A stretch of 64,000 nt of DNA from Terriglobia bacterium (lineage in GTDB: Bacteria > Acidobacteriota > Terriglobia > Bryobacterales > Bryobacteraceae): contig JAIQFK010000006.1 in assembly GCA_020073305.1 (NCBI GenBank), positions 124,001 to 188,000 on the forward strand, read 5' to 3'. The notes beneath the pieces are model-generated. The model was given only the letters and a program-made list of their open reading frames with translations, was not told the DNA's origin and did not search any database. Positions 18,816-28,170 of the stretch are shown piece by piece. A program made the translations under genes and the position numbers. Numbering within the stretch: the first letter of the stretch is position 1; every line of letters begins with the position of its first letter.

Positions 18816-19813
18816 CTGCCCTTCCGCATCGCCCGGTGAATCCTCTTGATCCTCCTCTTCTCCTCCAGCGCCGCCCTCTGGTCCTGCTGCCTTTCCAAAT
18901 GGGCCGCTTCGCGCAGCAGCTTCGCGTAACTGGCGAGTCGGCCTTCGTCAATCCCCGAATCCGCCACCGCGCATCCCGGTTCACCCTGATGCCGGCAGTC
19001 TCGAAACCGGCACTGCTGCGCGAGATCGGCGATATCGGCAAATGCGAGGTCCACGCTCTCCATACCGGACCACAGTTGCAGTTCGCGGAGGCCCGGCGTG
19101 TCGATGAGCAGCCACCCATTGGGCGCCAGAAACAACTCGCGCCGCACCGTGGTGTGCCGTCCCCGGCTGTCGCCCGCGCGGACTTCCTGCACGTGCTGGC
19201 GATCGGATCCCAGCAACCGGTTCAGCAACGTGGATTTCCCCACGCCCGACGATCCGGTCAACGCCGCCGTCTCGCCCGCCGCAATGTGCTGTTCCAAGGT
19301 GGACAAGCCCGAACCGTCGAGCGCGCTGATCACTGCAACCGGCGCGCCGAGCGCTTCGGTTTCCGCCGCGGCTTCGGCTGCGTCCGCGCGCAGGTCCGCC
19401 TTATTCAGAACGATGACCGGCCGCGCCCCGCTCTCCCGCGTCATCAGCAGATACCGTTCCAGGCGTCGCAGGTTGAAATCGCCATCCAGGCCCGCGACGA
19501 CGAATAGAACATCGATGTTTGCCGCGATCACCTGCTCGCGCGTCACCTTGCCCGGCTCTTTTCTTGAGAACGCGGTCTGCCGCGGCAGCACGGCTGCGAT
19601 ACGCGTGCCGGCTTCGAGCGCCACCCAGTCGCCCACCACCGGCCAGTGATCTTTTTCATACCGCAAGCGCCCGCCGGCAGTGGCTTCACACTCGCCCGAT
19701 TCTGTCCACACAACAAACAACTCGCGATCCGCCAGCGCCACGCGCGCAGGCTCCGCCGGGCGCACGAGTCGACCTTCGAAATACGAATTCCATCCAAACT
19801 TTTCCAGGGACAT
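18809..19813 (-). CDS. rsgA: ribosome small-subunit-dependent GTPase A
   Basis: 334 residues. The motif order is circularly permuted as in RsgA/YjeQ: G4 NKAD (137-140), then G1 GSSGVGKST (187-195), G3 DTPG (238-241). A C-terminal zinc site follows with C268, C273, H275 and C281. An N-terminal OB domain precedes. RsgA assists late 30S maturation and is stimulated by the ribosome. The last residues (RAMRKGRF) run into the tandem repeat. Divergent from the gene at 19988. Confidence 0.93.
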   Translation of the reverse strand: MSLEKFGWNSYFEGRLVRPAEPARVALADRELFVVWTESGECEATAGGRLRYEKDHWPVVGDWVALEAGTRIAAVLPRQTAFSRKEPGKVTREQVIAANIDVLFVVAGLDGDFNLRRLERYLLMTRESGARPVIVLNKADLRADAAEAAAETEALGAPVAVISALDGSGLSTLEQHIAAGETAALTGSSGVGKSTLLNRLLGSDRQHVQEVRAGDSRGRHTTVRRELFLAPNGWLLIDTPGLRELQLWSGMESVDLAFADIADLAQQCRFRDCRHQGEPGCAVADSGIDEGRLASYAKLLREAAHLERQQDQRAALEEKRRIKRIHRAMRKGRF

Positions 19814-19987
19814 TCCCTAATCCTTTTTTCGACACCACACCGGCTGACATCGGCCGCAGGGCGCGGCCGGACTCGTCAACAAGGATTAGGCAAGGACGGT
19901 CAGTGGCAGTACCAAAAGAAAAGGATACCGGAGCCTGCCGGTGACGCGCAAGGAGGCGCGGCGTGCTGCGCTTATAATAACGGCGTC

Positions 19988-21247
19988 ATGCACCGGTTGT
20001 GGCCGTTGGTCTTCTGCTGTGTGGCTACCGCATCAGCCGGTCCTGCTGACGAAACCATCGCCCAGCAGGCCCTTCTCGACAAAGTGCGGGGCCATATGTC
20101 CGACAATCTCACGCGGTTGCCGGATTACACCTGCCTGGAGACGATCGAGCGCCTGGAGCGGGTGCTTCCGGCGCGCCGCTTCGACCTGATGGATACCGTG
20201 CGCCTGGAAGTAGGGCTCATCAACGGGAAAGAAATGTTTTCCTGGCCGGGCGCAACCACGTTCGACGACAAGCCGGTCGATCAATTCGTTCTGGGGGGAA
20301 TCATCGGTAACGGCAACTTTGCTCTTCATGCCAAGATGGCGTTTCAGTCGAACGTGCCACGATTCACCTACGGCGGGGAACAAATGCTGAACGGCCGCCG
20401 CACTCTGCTCTGGAACTATACGGTCAGCCGGAAAGATGGAGGCTTTGTGGTTCGCACCTCCAACCACCAGGCCGTTCTGGGATCGCACGGTTCTTTTTGG
20501 GTGGACCGGGAGACGCTGGACGTGATCCGCCTGGAAGTCGAAGCCGCCGATATTCCTCCGGAACTCGAACTGACCCGGGTCGGCAACTCGGTCAACTACA
20601 TGCGTGCCCGGATCGGCGACGCTTCATTCCTGCTTCCGCGGGAGGCTGAGCTCCAGATGATCGATTTGCGCCATTTGGACAGTTTGAACCGGCTCCATTT
20701 CTCCTCCTGCCGGCAGTACTTGGGGGAATCGAAGGTAAGCTTCGGCGAGCCCACAGAAGGCGTGTCCGCCGCGCAACCGCTCCGGACGGTGGAGTTGCCT
20801 GTCGAGTCGAAGCTCTATCTCGTGCTCCAAACGCCGATTCAGTCTGGGGTCTCCACAACGGGCGATGCCCTGACATTCGAGCTCCAGCAAGATGTCAACA
20901 GTGCTGGTGTAACGCTGTTTCGGAAGGGCTCGCTGGTTCGCGGGCGCCTGGTCTTGTTGCGGCGATACAAGGTAAACAAGGATGGATATGCCGTCGGCGT
21001 GCAACTGCGCGAGATCGAATCCGGTTCCGCGCGCGCGACGGTGAACGCGAAGCTCGACGAGATTCCCCTGCTTCCCAATGAGGTCTACTGGTCGGCGTAC
21101 CATTACCGGCAGTTGCTTTCGAAGAAGGGGCAGCCGGAGTCCGCGGGCAGTTTTTTCTTCCAGGAGGGCAAATCCGTGAAACTTCCCAAAGGCACCTCGA
21201 TGGCCTGGCAGACCGTAAGCGAATCTCAGGCAATCAAGGAAGAGTAG
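19988..21247 (+). CDS. secreted protein of a family common in Acidobacteria
   Basis: 419 residues from the ATG at 19988, with a signal peptide (HRLWPLVFCCVATASA). The opening DNLTRLPDYTCLETIER is a signature I associate with a large paralogous family of uncharacterised acidobacterial secreted proteins. The rest is beta-rich, with an outer-membrane/periplasmic look (FWVDRETLDVIRLEVEAADI). No catalytic motif is seen. An open frame extends ~340 bp further upstream but has no protein character and overlaps rsgA. A TATAAT hexamer at 19973-19978 would put transcription initiation almost at the start codon. Confidence 0.7.
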   Translation: MHRLWPLVFCCVATASAGPADETIAQQALLDKVRGHMSDNLTRLPDYTCLETIERLERVLPARRFDLMDTVRLEVGLINGKEMFSWPGATTFDDKPVDQFVLGGIIGNGNFALHAKMAFQSNVPRFTYGGEQMLNGRRTLLWNYTVSRKDGGFVVRTSNHQAVLGSHGSFWVDRETLDVIRLEVEAADIPPELELTRVGNSVNYMRARIGDASFLLPREAELQMIDLRHLDSLNRLHFSSCRQYLGESKVSFGEPTEGVSAAQPLRTVELPVESKLYLVLQTPIQSGVSTTGDALTFELQQDVNSAGVTLFRKGSLVRGRLVLLRRYKVNKDGYAVGVQLREIESGSARATVNAKLDEIPLLPNEVYWSAYHYRQLLSKKGQPESAGSFFFQEGKSVKLPKGTSMAWQTVSESQAIKEE

Positions 21248-21315
21248 AGGCTGGTTCCAAGCCGGTAATTCCCCACGTCACCCGCCATACCCCGCCGGTG
21301 TCACCAACCCTCCGG

Positions 21316-22096
21316 TCACCTCGCAATCCGTCCGGCAATGTCGATCGGCGTAGCGTCTTCCAAATATGGCCCGAGAATCTGAATGCCGCAAGGCAATCCC
21401 TCCGAAGTTCGTCCCGCCGGACAAACCGTCGCCGGATTCCCCGTCAGAGTCGCGTGGAAAATCCACTTCAGCATGTCCAGGTACTCGCGCGGCCCGGCAG
21501 AGGTAGCGATCTTCCGCTGCTGTAGGCCGCTGCTGTGGTCATGCGGGAAAGCGGTGACAAAATCCACCGGCATGAGAAAAGCGTCATGGTCGCGGAAGTA
21601 CTCGGCCCAGAATCTGCGCGCCTCTTGCTGTAACCCAACGGCGGCGCCCCAGTCACGGTGCGTCGTAGCGTCATTGGGCAGCACTGCCGCGCGCCCGCCT
21701 TGCCCAGCGCGTCGATGGTCTTCTCCAACACCTGCCGCACTTCAGCCGTCACCGGACAGAAAGGATCATCCAGGACGTAGCCGATCCGGTAATCACGGAG
21801 GTGCGAACCGCGCGCCGGCGGCAGCTTCCACGAGTACGCGATACCCTCCGCGCCTACAGGTCCCCCCGCCACCTCCATGCCGAGCAGCAGATCCTGCGCG
21901 CTGCGAGCCAGCGGCCCATTGACCGCCAGCCGGTCTGGAGCGGGATTAGCGGTCGGCGGATGGACGCGGCCCTCATGGGAGATGACGTCAATGGTCGGCT
22001 TGTGCCCGAACACGCCGCAGAATCGAAGTTCCCCGCAGCGCGGGCAAACGGTGCAAGCGCCAGGGTACTCAGGAAGCGACGTCTCTGGATCAACAT
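21316..22096 (-). pseudogene. decayed amidase-signature enzyme with deletion and frameshifts
   Basis: Three minus-strand frames together give an amidase lacking most of its N-terminal half. The first has a Tat-type leader (MLIQRRRFLSTLALAPFARA). It jumps, in another frame, to CGVFGHKPTIDVISHEG, which lies after the catalytic centre in amidases. The third frame, beginning LPNDATTHRDWGAAVGL and ending LPCGIQILGPYLEDATPIDI, is the normal C-terminus. The Ser-Ser-Lys triad region, about 150-200 residues, is missing between the leader and CGVFGHKP, and a second frameshift lies near 21690. The product cannot be active. Confidence 0.85.
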
Positions 22097-22153
22097 GGCG
22101 GACGATTGTAGCACCAGCCCGACGGCGATGAGATGCTATCATAGCGGTATTCG

Positions 22154-22351
22154 ATGACGCCGGAAGAAAGGTTCGAACACATCGAAGAGACTATTGTCCA
22201 GATCGTGGACATCCAGCGCGAACAGGCCAACGTGCAGCGGGATCAGGCGCGCATTCTGCGTGATCACGCCCAGGCGATCCTCGAAGTTACTGAGAAGCTG
22301 GACGCCCTGATTGATGTCGTGGACAAGCTGGTCAAAAGAAACGGCCACTAG
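22154..22351 (+). CDS. small coiled-coil protein
   Basis: 65 residues, almost entirely one amphipathic helix with heptad spacing of hydrophobics (ERFEHIEETIVQIVDIQREQ, then ILEVTEKLDALIDVVDKLV). I recognise it as like small conserved acidobacterial proteins beginning MTPEERFE, but no function is known. No signal or membrane segment. It starts 58 bp from the start of the amidase remnant on the opposite strand. Confidence 0.65.
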   Translation: MTPEERFEHIEETIVQIVDIQREQANVQRDQARILRDHAQAILEVTEKLDALIDVVDKLVKRNGH

Positions 22352-22455
22352 CGCGGCTCCCGCCGGCTCCCGAATCAAACTCCATTCCCGCTACTACTTC
22401 GAGCTTCCAACTTGTTCCGGCAACCTACTCTACCTTCGCTGTAGACTCGTAGCTG

Positions 22456-22881
22456 ATGTGGTTGGCTGCGGCCCGTATGGCGCTATCACTGATGCCCACC
22501 TTGCTCTCCTCCGGAGTGCTGGGGCAGAGCCGGTTCGAGACGGGCGATTTGAAAGGGTTCACGAAGTCGCCGACCGAACACATTATCAATCGACACGAAG
22601 CACTGGTAAAGATTTGGGTTTTCGAGGGCACTATCGTTGATCCGACCGGCGCTCCGATTCCGGGTGCCATCGTCGAAGTCCGCGGGCCGGGGCCAAATGA
22701 AACAGTTAAGGGGACCGTTAGCGACAAACGAGGCCGCTTCAAGTTCGGGCATCTGAAGGAGGGAGCTTATGCCTTCAAGATCACATTCAACGGTTTTCAA
22801 TCCGTGGTTGGTGCATTACGAATTGCTCGGAGCGCCAAACCAGACGCAGCATTCAAGGTCGCGCTACTCCTCGGCGTTTGA
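22456..22881 (+). CDS. secreted carboxypeptidase-regulatory-like domain protein
   Basis: 141 residues. An N-terminal hydrophobic stretch (LAAARMALSLMPTLLSSGVLG) acts as signal peptide. Residues ~52-125 match the beta-sandwich carboxypeptidase-regulatory-like domain: VFEGTIVDPTGAPIPGAIVE, then GTVSDKRGRFKFGHLKEGAY and KITFNGFQS. Such domains in Acidobacteria are usually at the N-terminus of TonB-dependent receptors, but here it stands alone with no barrel after it. Role probably protein or carbohydrate binding in the envelope. Confidence 0.7.
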   Translation: MWLAAARMALSLMPTLLSSGVLGQSRFETGDLKGFTKSPTEHIINRHEALVKIWVFEGTIVDPTGAPIPGAIVEVRGPGPNETVKGTVSDKRGRFKFGHLKEGAYAFKITFNGFQSVVGALRIARSAKPDAAFKVALLLGV

Positions 22882-22902
22882 GCCCTGTACCCAAATCCCA
22901 AC

Positions 22903-24177
22903 TCACTTCGGTCTCACAATCTTGTCCACATCCCGCACCCCATACTCCGGCCCGAGCTTCTTATAATCTTCCGCGCCTCGCGCATTCCGGTCCCATGCAA
23001 TCTTTCCGTCGCGCACTGTGAGCTGGCACTCGAGCCGCTGCTTGCCCGTGAGTTTGCCGCCCGCCGCGTCGGAAAAACCGAAATCGCCCGAGCGCAGTTC
23101 CCAGACGGCGACATCCGCCGGCGCACTCACCGATAAGTGCCCAAGCTCCGGGTGCTGGATCTCCATCGCCGGATTGATCGTCGATTCTCGGATCACCTCC
23201 ACCAGCGGCTCGCCCATCGCGAGAAACTTCGACATCGTCGTCGGCATGTCCATCATGCCGGCGTTCATGCTGCCGCCGTGCAGATCGGTCGAGATCGAAT
23301 CGGGATAGAAACCCTGCGCGACCGCGGGTGCCGCGTTGCGAAATACGAAGCTGCCGCCGCCGTGGCCCACGTCGAAAATCACACCGCGGTTGCGGGCCTG
23401 CCGCAAGTAGTCGTAGAGCTTGCCGTGTTCGTCCACCCACGGCACCGGCGCGCGGAAGCAGTGCGTGGTAATGTCGCCCGGCCGCAGGTGTTCGGTCACC
23501 AGTTGCCAGTAAGGACGCTCGGGCAGGAACCAGCCGAAGTCCACCATCACCGGAATGCCGGCCAGCTTGCCCGCCTCCACCGCGCGATCCACGGACGCCC
23601 AGTCCGGCTTCTGGTAATGCGCCGTCTTCACGCCCACGACCACGTCACGATGTTTTTTTGCCAGCCGCGCCACTTCTTCCGGCTGGAATTCGCTCTTCTC
23701 CTGCTCGGCGGCGTCGGTCAGCATGCCGAGCCCCGAGATGTTGATGAACGCGAACACGCGCGTTTTTGCGCGGTCGATCACGAAATGCCGGAAAGTCTCG
23801 AAACCGCGCCAGCCCGCGCTCCCGGCATCCGCCATCGTGGTTACGCCCGTGCGAAAGCTGAAGGCGTCCGGCTGGATGCTCTCATCGCCCGCCCACGCGC
23901 CCGCCGCGCCCGTGGTGAAGAACAGGTGCGTGTGAATATCCACGAGGCCTGGCGTGACGTACAGCCCGCGCACATCTACGACTTTCTTAGCCTGCGCAGC
24001 GCTGATCTCCGGCGCGATGGCCGCGATCTTGTTACCCGCAATGGCCACGTCCATCGGCGCGTCGATGCTGTTCTTCGGATCGATCACGTGGCCGCCCTTG
24101 AGCACAAGATCGTACTGGGCTTGCGCCGCGATCGAGAAAATTACACTGAGCAGTGCGCACCGCACCGGGGATGGCAT
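22903..24177 (-). CDS. exported amidohydrolase/deacetylase-family metallohydrolase
   Basis: 424 residues with a short signal peptide (RCALLSVIFSIAAQAQ). The amidohydrolase fold is shown by the composite beta-sandwich start YDLVLKGGHVIDPKNSIDAP and the first metal-binding motif PGLVDIHTHLF. Later ligands are probably H-x in DITTHCF and VIFDVGHGGGSF and the catalytic aspartate in SISTDLHGGS. It resembles the dihydroorotase-like deacetylase group (EF_0837/AHA_3915 type) whose natural substrates are mostly unknown. It would act in the periplasm. The membrane-protein gene at 24211 lies 33 bp upstream on the same strand. Confidence 0.8.
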   Translation of the reverse strand: MPSPVRCALLSVIFSIAAQAQYDLVLKGGHVIDPKNSIDAPMDVAIAGNKIAAIAPEISAAQAKKVVDVRGLYVTPGLVDIHTHLFFTTGAAGAWAGDESIQPDAFSFRTGVTTMADAGSAGWRGFETFRHFVIDRAKTRVFAFINISGLGMLTDAAEQEKSEFQPEEVARLAKKHRDVVVGVKTAHYQKPDWASVDRAVEAGKLAGIPVMVDFGWFLPERPYWQLVTEHLRPGDITTHCFRAPVPWVDEHGKLYDYLRQARNRGVIFDVGHGGGSFVFRNAAPAVAQGFYPDSISTDLHGGSMNAGMMDMPTTMSKFLAMGEPLVEVIRESTINPAMEIQHPELGHLSVSAPADVAVWELRSGDFGFSDAAGGKLTGKQRLECQLTVRDGKIAWDRNARGAEDYKKLGPEYGVRDVDKIVRPK

Positions 24178-24210
24178 GTCTGGAGTTTTATCACAGAGCG
24201 GCGTGCCGTA

Positions 24211-25065
24211 TTACGCCGCTTTGGCTGTGATCGTCGCCACGCCCGCTTCGGCGGCCCGCTTCACCAGGTTCACGCCCATCCAGTACGGCATAAAGTAAGG
24301 CACCGCCGGAATCGCGAGAACGAAGCCGGGCAGTCCCAGCGGGCCCGGAGCCAGTGGGAAAAACGGCACCAGTCCCATCGCGGCGATGCTGACGCCGGCG
24401 AACGTCCAGGCAACTACAGGGTTCATCCACCCGGCTTTGCGGAGGGAAGCGGCGTAGCAAGCGATGCCTGCGTAAGCCAGGACAGCCCAGAAGATCGTGA
24501 GGTAAACGAAATAATTCCGAAAAGGCTCCACCCAGTTCGGTTCTTGTCCCGTGCTCGATTCTTGCCGCACCGCCTCAAAGCCGATCTGGAGCGCGGCATT
24601 CACCACCGCGAACAGCAGTGTGGAGAGCAGCATGGTGGTGTGGCCCAGCGATGACAGAACATGATCGCCCGCCTGCCGCAAGCTGGAGCGCAGCACGGTC
24701 AATCCTCCCATCGCCAGAATGGCGCCGATCAGAAGCGCCGTGTAGCGGAACTGCTGGTCCAGGCGCGTCGCCAGGAACTCTTCTCCAGCGGGCGGCGCGC
24801 CCATGTTCCATCCCAGCGACACCACCGCGCCCGAGGCCACCAGTAACGCCGCGCCGGCCGCCAATACCCGCTGGTTCGGCGTGCGCCGTCTCGCATCTCC
24901 CAACCCAAGGAACCAGGCCGCCACCGCAATCAACGCAGCTTGTATGCCGCCGGCAATCATGTACATGTACAGGCCGTCGTAGTGGTAAGCCAGTGAGGTA
25001 ATCGGTACGAAGGGAAGCAGCCACAGAATGATCTGGATAGCACGCGATCTCGGCGTTGTCTGCAT
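24211..25065 (-). CDS. integral membrane protein of unknown function
   Basis: 284 residues with about eight hydrophobic segments (IILWLLPFVPITSLAYH, AALIAVAAWFLGLG, LLIGAILAMGGLTVL, FVYLTIFWAVLAYAGIA, and others). No transporter or enzyme signature is recognised. It precedes the metallohydrolase gene by 33 bp on the same strand and may be co-transcribed with it. Confidence 0.6.
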   Translation of the reverse strand: MQTTPRSRAIQIILWLLPFVPITSLAYHYDGLYMYMIAGGIQAALIAVAAWFLGLGDARRRTPNQRVLAAGAALLVASGAVVSLGWNMGAPPAGEEFLATRLDQQFRYTALLIGAILAMGGLTVLRSSLRQAGDHVLSSLGHTTMLLSTLLFAVVNAALQIGFEAVRQESSTGQEPNWVEPFRNYFVYLTIFWAVLAYAGIACYAASLRKAGWMNPVVAWTFAGVSIAAMGLVPFFPLAPGPLGLPGFVLAIPAVPYFMPYWMGVNLVKRAAEAGVATITAKAA

Positions 25066-25225
25066 GAAAGCCCCCGGTGCCTATCCGTTGTGAGTGGCAG
25101 ATTAGGTTCCAGAAGGGCGCTTTCCTCCGATCTGCGCGGAATCGTTGCACTTGGCTCTGGCGTCCGGTCCCGGTGGGTCTTTGAGAACCGGGTGTTTTCA
25201 CCCATCCGGGTCGATGGCTGAGCCC

Positions 25226-25615
25226 CTACTCCAACGACAGCTCGATCTGTAGCTCGGCGTCTTTGGCCACGCCGTAGACGTCCTTGAGAATCCCAAGGGC
25301 GAGCTTCGCGACTTCCTTAGCCCGCTTTTCGGTCAGAATCTCGTAGGTGCGCGAGAAAGTCTCGATCTCGTCTCCCCCTAGCGTAAAGCCCAGAGCCTTG
25401 AGTTTCTTCTTCACCGCGACCGAGGATATTTTGAGTTTCTTGGGAAGGTACTTGGCCGAGATCGATTCGCAAAGGAGGTGCGGATTGCCGGGACTTCCGG
25501 CGAACTGCACGTAGATGTCGCCCGAGGAAACCACCATGAAGTTGCCGGGGCCACCCTCCCGCGTCAGGTCGAGGAGTCCGCAGCGGATCTCCTCGGCGGC
25601 GTCGGCAAGCTTCAA
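25226..25615 (-). CDS. TY-Chap/YbjN-like chaperone-fold protein
   Basis: 129 residues. The block YVQFAGSPGNPHLLCESISAKYLP followed by KKLKALGF looks like the N-terminal domain of the T3SS-chaperone/YbjN-like (TY-Chap) peptide-binding proteins found in many bacteria. These are soluble, small alpha/beta proteins with no known enzymatic role. The assignment is by pattern only. The stop is 160 bp from the membrane protein at 24211, and the gene directly follows the MauE/thioredoxin fusion. Confidence 0.5.
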   Translation of the reverse strand: MKLADAAEEIRCGLLDLTREGGPGNFMVVSSGDIYVQFAGSPGNPHLLCESISAKYLPKKLKISSVAVKKKLKALGFTLGGDEIETFSRTYEILTEKRAKEVAKLALGILKDVYGVAKDAELQIELSLE

Positions 25616-25631
25616 CTACACACCTGCCGCA

Positions 25632-26555
25632 TCAGCGCACGAAGCCCAGCTTCCGCAGAGTGGCCGCCGGCTCCTCGTCTTCATATTTAGTGACCGGCTC
25701 TTTTTCGTGGCCGTTCTCGAGCGCTACCACCATCGGGGGATCACCGAACGGAAAGGTCTTCTTCAGCAGCGCGAGATCGTTGGAGACGCCGGCCCGGAGT
25801 CCGGTGTCATGAAGGAAATCCGGCGCGAACTGCGGCTGCGTGGTGGGAACCACCACCAACTTGGTTTCACCCCAGTCCAGCTTCGCCATGCGCTTGCCTA
25901 GGTCCAGGCAGTGCGTGCACTCAGGATCAAAGAAGTAAATCAGGATGCGCCCCTGCTGAGTTGAGAACGGCTTGCCGTCTACCGTGATGGTGGAGGGCGC
26001 TTTCACCCCCCGCATGCGAACCGCGGATGCGCCATAGGAAACCATCGCGAACACGGTCACCGCGCACGCCACAACCACGGCGCTGCGTTTGCTCGCCGTT
26101 GGCCCGGCCCAAAATCCCGCGAGCACCGCAAACACCAGCATCACCGCATCGCCGACGAAAAACCCGGGGCCAACCGCGCGCTTAATCCACGGAAAGCAGT
26201 TGCACTCCGTCCCGTGCAGCGCGCTGTAATTCGCGCTGATGTAAATCATGAACGCGACCAGAAGCGCCGAGCCCAGCCATGCGCCCCACTTGCGGAATCG
26301 CGGCACCAGAATCAGAACCGCCGCAACCGTCTCTGCTATCCCCAGCAGCAGCGCCGCCGCCAGGCTGAGGTCTTCCGGTACCCTCGCTTGCGCCAGCCGG
26401 GCCGCCGCGCCGTACGGGTCTGTGACCTTCCAGAGGCCCGCCACAAGAAACAAGAGCGAAATCAGAATCGCGGAGATCCAGTTGACGCTGGTCTTCCACC
26501 CAGGCAGCTCCAGAGAGGCGAGAGCCGGACCCCTCTGTGCCATACTGTCGTTCAT
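25632..26555 (-). CDS. MauE/DoxX-type membrane protein fused to a thioredoxin-like domain
   Basis: 307 residues from the ATG at 26555. Four membrane helices (residues ~25-150) have the MauE/DoxX look (ISLLFLVAGLWKVTDPYGAA, GTECNCFPW), followed by a fifth helix and a periplasmic thioredoxin-like domain with FFDPECTHCLDLGKRMAKLD. The CTHC and the two cysteines in CNC suggest a membrane disulfide-relay protein. MauE helps form disulfides in methylamine dehydrogenase; the target here is unknown. The start codon overlaps that of the divergent amidohydrolase gene (CATG at 26553-26556); an ATG at 26543 is an alternative. Confidence 0.72.
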   Translation of the reverse strand: MNDSMAQRGPALASLELPGWKTSVNWISAILISLLFLVAGLWKVTDPYGAAARLAQARVPEDLSLAAALLLGIAETVAAVLILVPRFRKWGAWLGSALLVAFMIYISANYSALHGTECNCFPWIKRAVGPGFFVGDAVMLVFAVLAGFWAGPTASKRSAVVVACAVTVFAMVSYGASAVRMRGVKAPSTITVDGKPFSTQQGRILIYFFDPECTHCLDLGKRMAKLDWGETKLVVVPTTQPQFAPDFLHDTGLRAGVSNDLALLKKTFPFGDPPMVVALENGHEKEPVTKYEDEEPAATLRKLGFVR

Positions 26556-28170
26556 GTTGTCTATTCTAGCGTTGTTTGCGATGTCGGGGTCAGCGCCCGC
26601 CGATCTCGTCGTCACCAGCGCTCGAATTTGTACGGTAAGTCATTCAAATTCAATAACTTCAGCGATCGCCGTGAAAGCCGGGAAAATCCTGGCGGTGGCC
26701 GATGATGTTACCCCCTATATCGGTCCTGCGACGCGAAAAATCGATGCCCGCGGTGCAGTCATTATCCCTGGTTTCATCGATTCTCACGGCCATATGGCCG
26801 CTCTCGGCGAGAGCCTCGAGATCCTTGACCTGCGCGCTACCAAGTCCGAACAGGAAATCGCGGACCTGGTTCGCCACGCTGCGCGCAACCGTAAGCCGGG
26901 CGAGTGGATTCGCGGGCGCGCTTGGGATCAGAACAATTGGCCGGGCCGGCAATTCCCCAGTGCCGCCGCAATTTCCGCCGCCGCTCCCCATAACCCGGTC
27001 TATCTGACCCGGGTTGACGGCCACGCCGGCTGGGTGAACCGCAAAGCCCTGGAGCTCGCCGAACTGACCGCGGCCACGCCCGATCCGCCCGGTGGAAAGC
27101 TGCTGCGCGATGCCTCCGGCCAGCTCACGGGCGTGCTGATCGATCGCGCCCAGGAGTTGGTGACGCGCAAAATTCCGCCGCCCACAAGCCAGCAGGTGCG
27201 CGAGCGGCTTAAGCGCGCTGCCCTCGAGTGCGCCCGGCTTGGCATCACGACAGTGCACGATGCCGGAGTCGGCTCAGAAGAACTCGATCAATATCGGGCG
27301 CTGATTCAAGATCACCAGTTGCCGGTGCGGGTCTACGCCATGATCGCAGGCGAAGGCGATTTGTGGCGCGAGTACCTGAGGCGCGGGCCGGAGTTAGGCG
27401 ACCGGCTCACCGTGCGCAGCATCAAGCTTTATGCCGATGGCGCCCTCGGCTCTCGCGGGGCTGCGCTGACCGAGCCTTATTCCGACGATCCCGGCAACAC
27501 CGGCCTGATGATGCTGCAGAAAAAGGATATCGAACGCGTGGCCCGCGCCGCCGTCGCTCACGGATTTCAGGTCAACACGCATGCCATCGGCGATCTCGCC
27601 AACCGCACCGTGCTCGATGGATACGCAGCCGCCCTCGGCGGCAAGAACACCAAGCGGTTCCGTATCGAGCACGCGCAGGTAGTCTCGCTCGAAGACATCC
27701 CGCTGTTTGAGAAGTACTCCATCATCGCTTCCATGCAAGCCACGCACGCTACCAGCGACATGCCCTGGGCCGAGTCACGGCTGGGGCCCGAGCGCGTCCA
27801 AGGCGCGTACGCGTGGCGGCGCTTCCTCTCGCTGGGCGTGCACGTAGCTGACGGTTCGGATTTCCCGGTCGAGAATCCTAATCCACTCTGGGGTTTCTAT
27901 GCCGCCATCACACGGCAGGACCGCGATGGGAACCCTGCAGGCGGGTGGTTTCCCGATCAACGCATGACGCGCGAAGAAGCGCTAAAGAGCTGGACCATTG
28001 AGGGCGCCTATGCCGCCTTCGAAGAAGAAACCAAGGGCTCGCTCGAGCCCGGCAAGGCCGCCGATTTTGTCATGCTCTCCGGCGACATCATGCAGATCCC
28101 ACCGGCGCAGATTCTGAAAACGCGCGTGACCATGACCGTGGCCGGGGGCGAGGTCGTCTACTCCGAATGA
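26554..28170 (+). CDS. YtcJ-like amidohydrolase
   Basis: 538 residues with a short signal-like start (MLSILALFAMSGSAPA). The amidohydrolase 3 family is shown by VVTSARICTVS, the metal motif VIIPGFIDSHGHMAALGESL, the carbamylated-lysine region IKLYADGALGSRGAALTEPY, HAIGDLANRTVLDGYAAAL, FRIEHAQVVSLEDI, and GVHVADGSDFPVENPNPLWG. It hydrolyses C-N bonds of an unknown substrate, probably in the periplasm. The start at 26554 overlaps the divergent start; an internal ATG at 26581 is possible. Its stop overlaps the start of the next gene (ATGA). Confidence 0.85.
   Translation: MLSILALFAMSGSAPADLVVTSARICTVSHSNSITSAIAVKAGKILAVADDVTPYIGPATRKIDARGAVIIPGFIDSHGHMAALGESLEILDLRATKSEQEIADLVRHAARNRKPGEWIRGRAWDQNNWPGRQFPSAAAISAAAPHNPVYLTRVDGHAGWVNRKALELAELTAATPDPPGGKLLRDASGQLTGVLIDRAQELVTRKIPPPTSQQVRERLKRAALECARLGITTVHDAGVGSEELDQYRALIQDHQLPVRVYAMIAGEGDLWREYLRRGPELGDRLTVRSIKLYADGALGSRGAALTEPYSDDPGNTGLMMLQKKDIERVARAAVAHGFQVNTHAIGDLANRTVLDGYAAALGGKNTKRFRIEHAQVVSLEDIPLFEKYSIIASMQATHATSDMPWAESRLGPERVQGAYAWRRFLSLGVHVADGSDFPVENPNPLWGFYAAITRQDRDGNPAGGWFPDQRMTREEALKSWTIEGAYAAFEEETKGSLEPGKAADFVMLSGDIMQIPPAQILKTRVTMTVAGGEVVYSE

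Noticed and set aside
19646-19987. In-frame upstream extension of the secreted-protein gene at 19988
   Set aside because: It overlaps rsgA, has no protein character, and would bury the signal peptide. The frame is simply open by chance.
23137-24654. 505-residue open frame antisense to the amidohydrolase
   Set aside because: Histidine/arginine-rich shadow of a high-GC gene; the minus-strand frame contains the conserved metal motifs.
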